From contig JAGNJW010000018.1 in NCBI GenBank assembly GCA_018000455.1, positions 1 through 64,000 of the forward strand: DNA of 64,000 nt. The letters are read 5' to 3'. Positions 61,244 to 64,000 of the stretch are shown here, in pieces. The notes below the pieces were generated by a model. The model saw only the letters and a list, made by a program, of their open reading frames with translations. It ran no database searches and was not told the DNA's origin. Numbering within the stretch: position 1 is the first letter of the stretch; each line of letters starts with the position of its first letter. Origin of the DNA: Acidobacteriota bacterium (GTDB taxonomy: Bacteria > Acidobacteriota > Vicinamibacteria > Vicinamibacterales > UBA2999). The position numbers were made by a program, and so were the translations under genes.

Positions 61244-63694
61244 ATGACGCTCGCTTCCGATGTCTGGTACGGCGTGCGCGGCGCAGCGCGGTCACCGGCA
61301 TTCGCCCTGACGACCGTGGCCTCGCTGGCCCTCGGCATCGCCGCCAGCAGCACCGTCTTCAGCGTGGCCGACGCGCTGCTGGCGCCGGCCGCGGGCGTCG
61401 CCGACTCGGGGCGGGTCGTCGACATCGGCCGCGCCAACGCCGGCAGCGGATTCGACAACATGTCGCACCCGGCGTTCGAGTACCTGCGCCAGCACGCCAC
61501 GTCGTTTTCCGACATGGCATCGGTGGAGTTCGGCGGACGGCCAATGAGCTTGACGATGGCGGGGTCGAGCGAGCGGGTGTTCGGCAATCTGGTCTCGGCG
61601 AACTTCTTCGACGTGTTGGGCACACGCGCGGCCCTCGGCCGTTTCTTCAGGGCCGACGAAGACGCCGTGCCCGGTGAGCGGCCGGTGGTCGTCTTGACGC
61701 ATCGGTTCTGGACCCGGCGTCTCGGAGCCGATCCCACGATCCTCGACCGTCCGCTGGTTCTGAACAACCGCGAGTTCGCCGTGGTCGGAGTGGCCGAGCC
61801 TGGTTTCGAAGGCGTGACCCTGGCCGGGACCGACCTGTGGGTGCCCATGGCGATGGTGGCGGAGGCCCGCGGTCTCGCGAGCACCAGCCTGTTGACCGAC
61901 GTGCGTGGCGTCTGGCACATGGGCGTCGGCCGGCTGGCGCCGGGCGTCGCGCGCGCTCAAGCGCAGGCCGAGCTGAACACGCTCATGGAGCAGTTCAAGG
62001 CCGCCAACCGGGAGGCGAACCAGCGCCACACGATCGCGATTCTGCCCACGAGCCGCGTGCCCGGACCCATGCGCACGCCGTTTCTCGCCTTCATCGCCGC
62101 CCTCTTCGCCCTGACCGGCGCTCTGCTGGCGATCGCCTGCAGCAACGTCGCCGGCATGCTGCTGGCGCGCGCCAGCGCCCGCCGGCGCGAGATGGCCACG
62201 CGTCTGGCCATCGGCGCCAGTCGCGGCCGGCTCATCGCGCAGTTGCTCACCGAGACCGGCGTGCTCTTCGTGGCTGGCGGACTGCTGGCGGTGCCGCTCA
62301 CGCTGGCGTGCGTGCAGATGATGAACGCGTCACTGCCGGCCATTCCCATTGCGCTCAATCTTGCCGTCGAGGTCAACGGTCGCGTCGTGGCCTTCGCGCT
62401 CGCCGTGTCGCTCTTGACGGCCATCGCGTTCGGTCTCGCGCCGGCGCGCCACGCCCTCGCCATCAACCTGGCGCCCCTGCTCCACGGCGCCGCGGCCACG
62501 GCCGACCTGCGACGCCTGCGGCTTCGTCATGCCCTCGTGGTGGCCCAGGTGGCACTCTCGCTCATGCTGGTGGTGACGGCGGGCCTGTTCGTGCGCACGC
62601 TGCAGCAGGCGGCTCGCATCGATCCCGGATTCACCACCGCCGGCGTCGTGCTCGCCAATGTCGACCTCGCGCTGTCAGGCTACCGCGGACCGGCGGCGGT
62701 AGCGCTCGTCGGCCGATATCAGCAGCGCATCGCCGCGCTGAACGGCGTCGAGTCAGTGGCCGCGGCCCGGATGATTCCGCTGCAGGGCAGCGGATTCGGA
62801 CTCGGACGCATCCGCGTTCCCGGCCTCGTCGGCCCGTCTGGCGACGACACGCTGGACGCCGACTGGAACGTCGTGTCGCCCGAGTACTTCGACACGGTCA
62901 AGATGCGCCTGGTGGAAGGGCGCGGTCTCAGCGACAGCGACGAGGCCGGCAGCATGCCGGTCGCGGTCGTCAACCAATCGTTTGCCCGTGCAGCCTGGCC
63001 CGGACGTCCGGCGGTCGGGCAGTCGTTCCTGCATCGGGATCGCGACGACCACGAGGTGGCGGTCCACGTCGTCGGCGTGGCCGTCGACGCCAAGTACCGC
63101 TACATCAGCGACGCGCCGGCCCCGTTCGTGTTCGTGCCCATGGCGCAGCAGCCGGTCGGCGACGTCACGTTCTTCGTGCGGCACCGTCCGGGACGTTCGC
63201 CCGAAGGCGACTTGCGGGCGGCCATGGCGCAAGTGGAGCCGAGCGTCCCGGCGATGTTCGTGCAATCGTTTGACGACGCGGTGGCCATCGGCCTGACGCC
63301 GCAACGGCTCACGGCTTGGATTGCCGGTCTCGTCGGCGCGCTCGGCGTCGGCCTCGCCGCACTCGGCCTCTACGGTCTGATGGCGTTCATCGTCACGCAG
63401 CGCACGCGCGAGCTCGCCATCCGGATGGCGCTCGGCGCGTCGGTTCACGAGGTGCGGGCGATGGTCGGGCGACAGGCGGCACGGCTGGCGGTGGCCGGCG
63501 TGGTGCTCGGTGCGGTGCTGGCGGCGGGCATCGGCACGCTGCTGCGCGGTCTGCTCGTGGGAGTCGCTGCCGTCGACCCCGTGTCGTACGGTAGCGCGGC
63601 TCTGCTCTTTGCCACCGTGCTCACCGCGGCATGCTGGGGGCCCGCGACCCGGGCGGCGACCACCAACCCGGCCGCCGCCCTCAGGGCCGAGTAG
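61244..63694 (+). CDS. Orphan FtsX/MacB-type ABC permease (ADOP family), without prefix domain
   Basis: 816 residues. It starts directly at the core (DVWYGVRGAARSPAFALTTVASLALGIAASSTVF), so it lacks the soluble prefix of the permease at 4688 and has no PadR gene beside it. It has a MacB-like periplasmic domain, three helices with IACSNVAGMLLARASARRREMATRLAIGAS, a second periplasmic domain, and a final helix trio (LALYGLMAFIVTQRTRELAIRMALGAS) ending in AAALRAE. No ATPase gene is adjacent. Substrate unknown. It overlaps the end of the convergent TerC-like gene by 14 bases. Confidence 0.92.
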   Translation: MTLASDVWYGVRGAARSPAFALTTVASLALGIAASSTVFSVADALLAPAAGVADSGRVVDIGRANAGSGFDNMSHPAFEYLRQHATSFSDMASVEFGGRPMSLTMAGSSERVFGNLVSANFFDVLGTRAALGRFFRADEDAVPGERPVVVLTHRFWTRRLGADPTILDRPLVLNNREFAVVGVAEPGFEGVTLAGTDLWVPMAMVAEARGLASTSLLTDVRGVWHMGVGRLAPGVARAQAQAELNTLMEQFKAANREANQRHTIAILPTSRVPGPMRTPFLAFIAALFALTGALLAIACSNVAGMLLARASARRREMATRLAIGASRGRLIAQLLTETGVLFVAGGLLAVPLTLACVQMMNASLPAIPIALNLAVEVNGRVVAFALAVSLLTAIAFGLAPARHALAINLAPLLHGAAATADLRRLRLRHALVVAQVALSLMLVVTAGLFVRTLQQAARIDPGFTTAGVVLANVDLALSGYRGPAAVALVGRYQQRIAALNGVESVAAARMIPLQGSGFGLGRIRVPGLVGPSGDDTLDADWNVVSPEYFDTVKMRLVEGRGLSDSDEAGSMPVAVVNQSFARAAWPGRPAVGQSFLHRDRDDHEVAVHVVGVAVDAKYRYISDAPAPFVFVPMAQQPVGDVTFFVRHRPGRSPEGDLRAAMAQVEPSVPAMFVQSFDDAVAIGLTPQRLTAWIAGLVGALGVGLAALGLYGLMAFIVTQRTRELAIRMALGASVHEVRAMVGRQAARLAVAGVVLGAVLAAGIGTLLRGLLVGVAAVDPVSYGSAALLFATVLTAACWGPATRAATTNPAAALRAE

Positions 63695-64000
63695 GCTTTT
63701 GCGGTCCGGCGGAGATGGCGGCACGGAGCCCGACCGGCACGCCCGCGTTGCGCAGGCGCAGGTTGATCATCTCCACGAATACCGAGAAGCCCATCGCGAA
63801 ATAGATGTAGCCCTTCGGGATGTGCTGCCCCAGCCCCTCGCCAACGAGCGACATGCCGATGAGCAGCAAGAAGCTGAGCGCCAGCACCTTCACGGTCGGG
63901 TGCCGCTGCACGAACTCCGAGACGGCGCCGGCCGACACCATCATGATGCCGACGGCGACGACGACGGCGATGACCATCACCACGATCGACTCGGCCATGC
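63681..64000 (-). CDS. TerC-family membrane protein (C-terminal part, runs off right edge)
   Basis: About 106 C-terminal residues are visible, with two hydrophobic helices (IVVMVIAVVVAVGIMMVSAG and VKVLALSFLLLIGMSLVGEG) and the TerC segment HIPKGYIYFAMGFSVFVEMINLRLR. Full TerC/YkoY proteins have about 240 residues, so the methionine at 63998 is probably internal and the start lies beyond the window. The family is involved in metal-ion (manganese) export and tellurite resistance. Confidence 0.85.
   Translation of the reverse strand, partial: MAESIVVMVIAVVVAVGIMMVSAGAVSEFVQRHPTVKVLALSFLLLIGMSLVGEGLGQHIPKGYIYFAMGFSVFVEMINLRLRNAGVPVGLRAAISAGPQKPTRP

Overview
The window looks like chromosomal DNA from a GC-rich member of the Acidobacteriota, most likely the Vicinamibacteria. 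This is inferred from gene content, not from a marker gene. The clues are two ABC-type permeases without an ATPase partner (the 'acidobacterial duplicated orphan permease' type, one behind a PadR regulator), a TonB-dependent receptor with a carboxypeptidase-like N-terminal domain, a DUF5916 protein, a secreted M16 peptidase, and very strong G/C bias at third codon positions. I see no rRNA, tRNA, CRISPR array, phage block or insertion sequence. Coding density is high; the only gene-free stretch above 300 bases is 17152-17681.

Layout. 1-1387 (-): start of a collagen-like secreted protein that runs off the left edge. 1673-4219 (-): ArsR/methyltransferase regulator followed by ahcY. 4338-7423 (+): PadR regulator and orphan permease. 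7433-14220 (-): acyl-CoA thioesterase, thrB, thrC, a DedA/disulfide-reductase fusion and oligoendopeptidase F, closely packed. 14305-16269 (+): speA. 16447-17151 (-): a short-chain dehydrogenase with an altered active site, flanked by two copies of a 122-bp repeat. 17682-20546 (-): a HEAT/DUF349 protein. 20751-25501 (+): a second ArsR/methyltransferase regulator overlapping metH. 25534-30122 (-): SDR-type L-threonine dehydrogenase, metallopeptidase-like lipoprotein, quinone reductase, MFS transporter. 30392-33259 (+): TonB-dependent receptor. 33638-42940 (-): a long co-directional run from a degenerate amidohydrolase through ubiD, apaG, an ABC exporter, a TerB/DUF533-like protein, an AIM24 protein and a metallo-beta-lactamase protein to two small proteins. 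43182-45384 (-): DinB-fold protein and ettA. 45548-46438 (+): second collagen-like protein, with a phage tail-collar C-terminus. 46514-49366 (-): M16 peptidase. 49490-53438 (+): dut, otsB, otsA, dinB. 53467-54624 (-): tandem cyclophilin. The right end carries a secreted HExxH protein, a nitroreductase, rsgA, two alpha/beta hydrolases, a DUF5916 protein, a second orphan permease and the end of a TerC-like protein.

The most informative pattern is the activated-methyl cycle. Two separate operons each begin with a paralogous ArsR helix-turn-helix protein fused to a SAM/SAH-binding methyltransferase fold, the architecture of the SahR repressor of Proteobacteria. One precedes ahcY (SAH hydrolase), the other overlaps metH (methionine synthase), and each has an inverted repeat over its own start codon. 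Other notable points are two collagen-like proteins that share a new-looking N-terminal domain, a frame-breaking heptamer repeat inside metH, two kinds of small inverted-repeat element, and several genes whose -10 box sits so close to the start codon that the mRNA should be leaderless.
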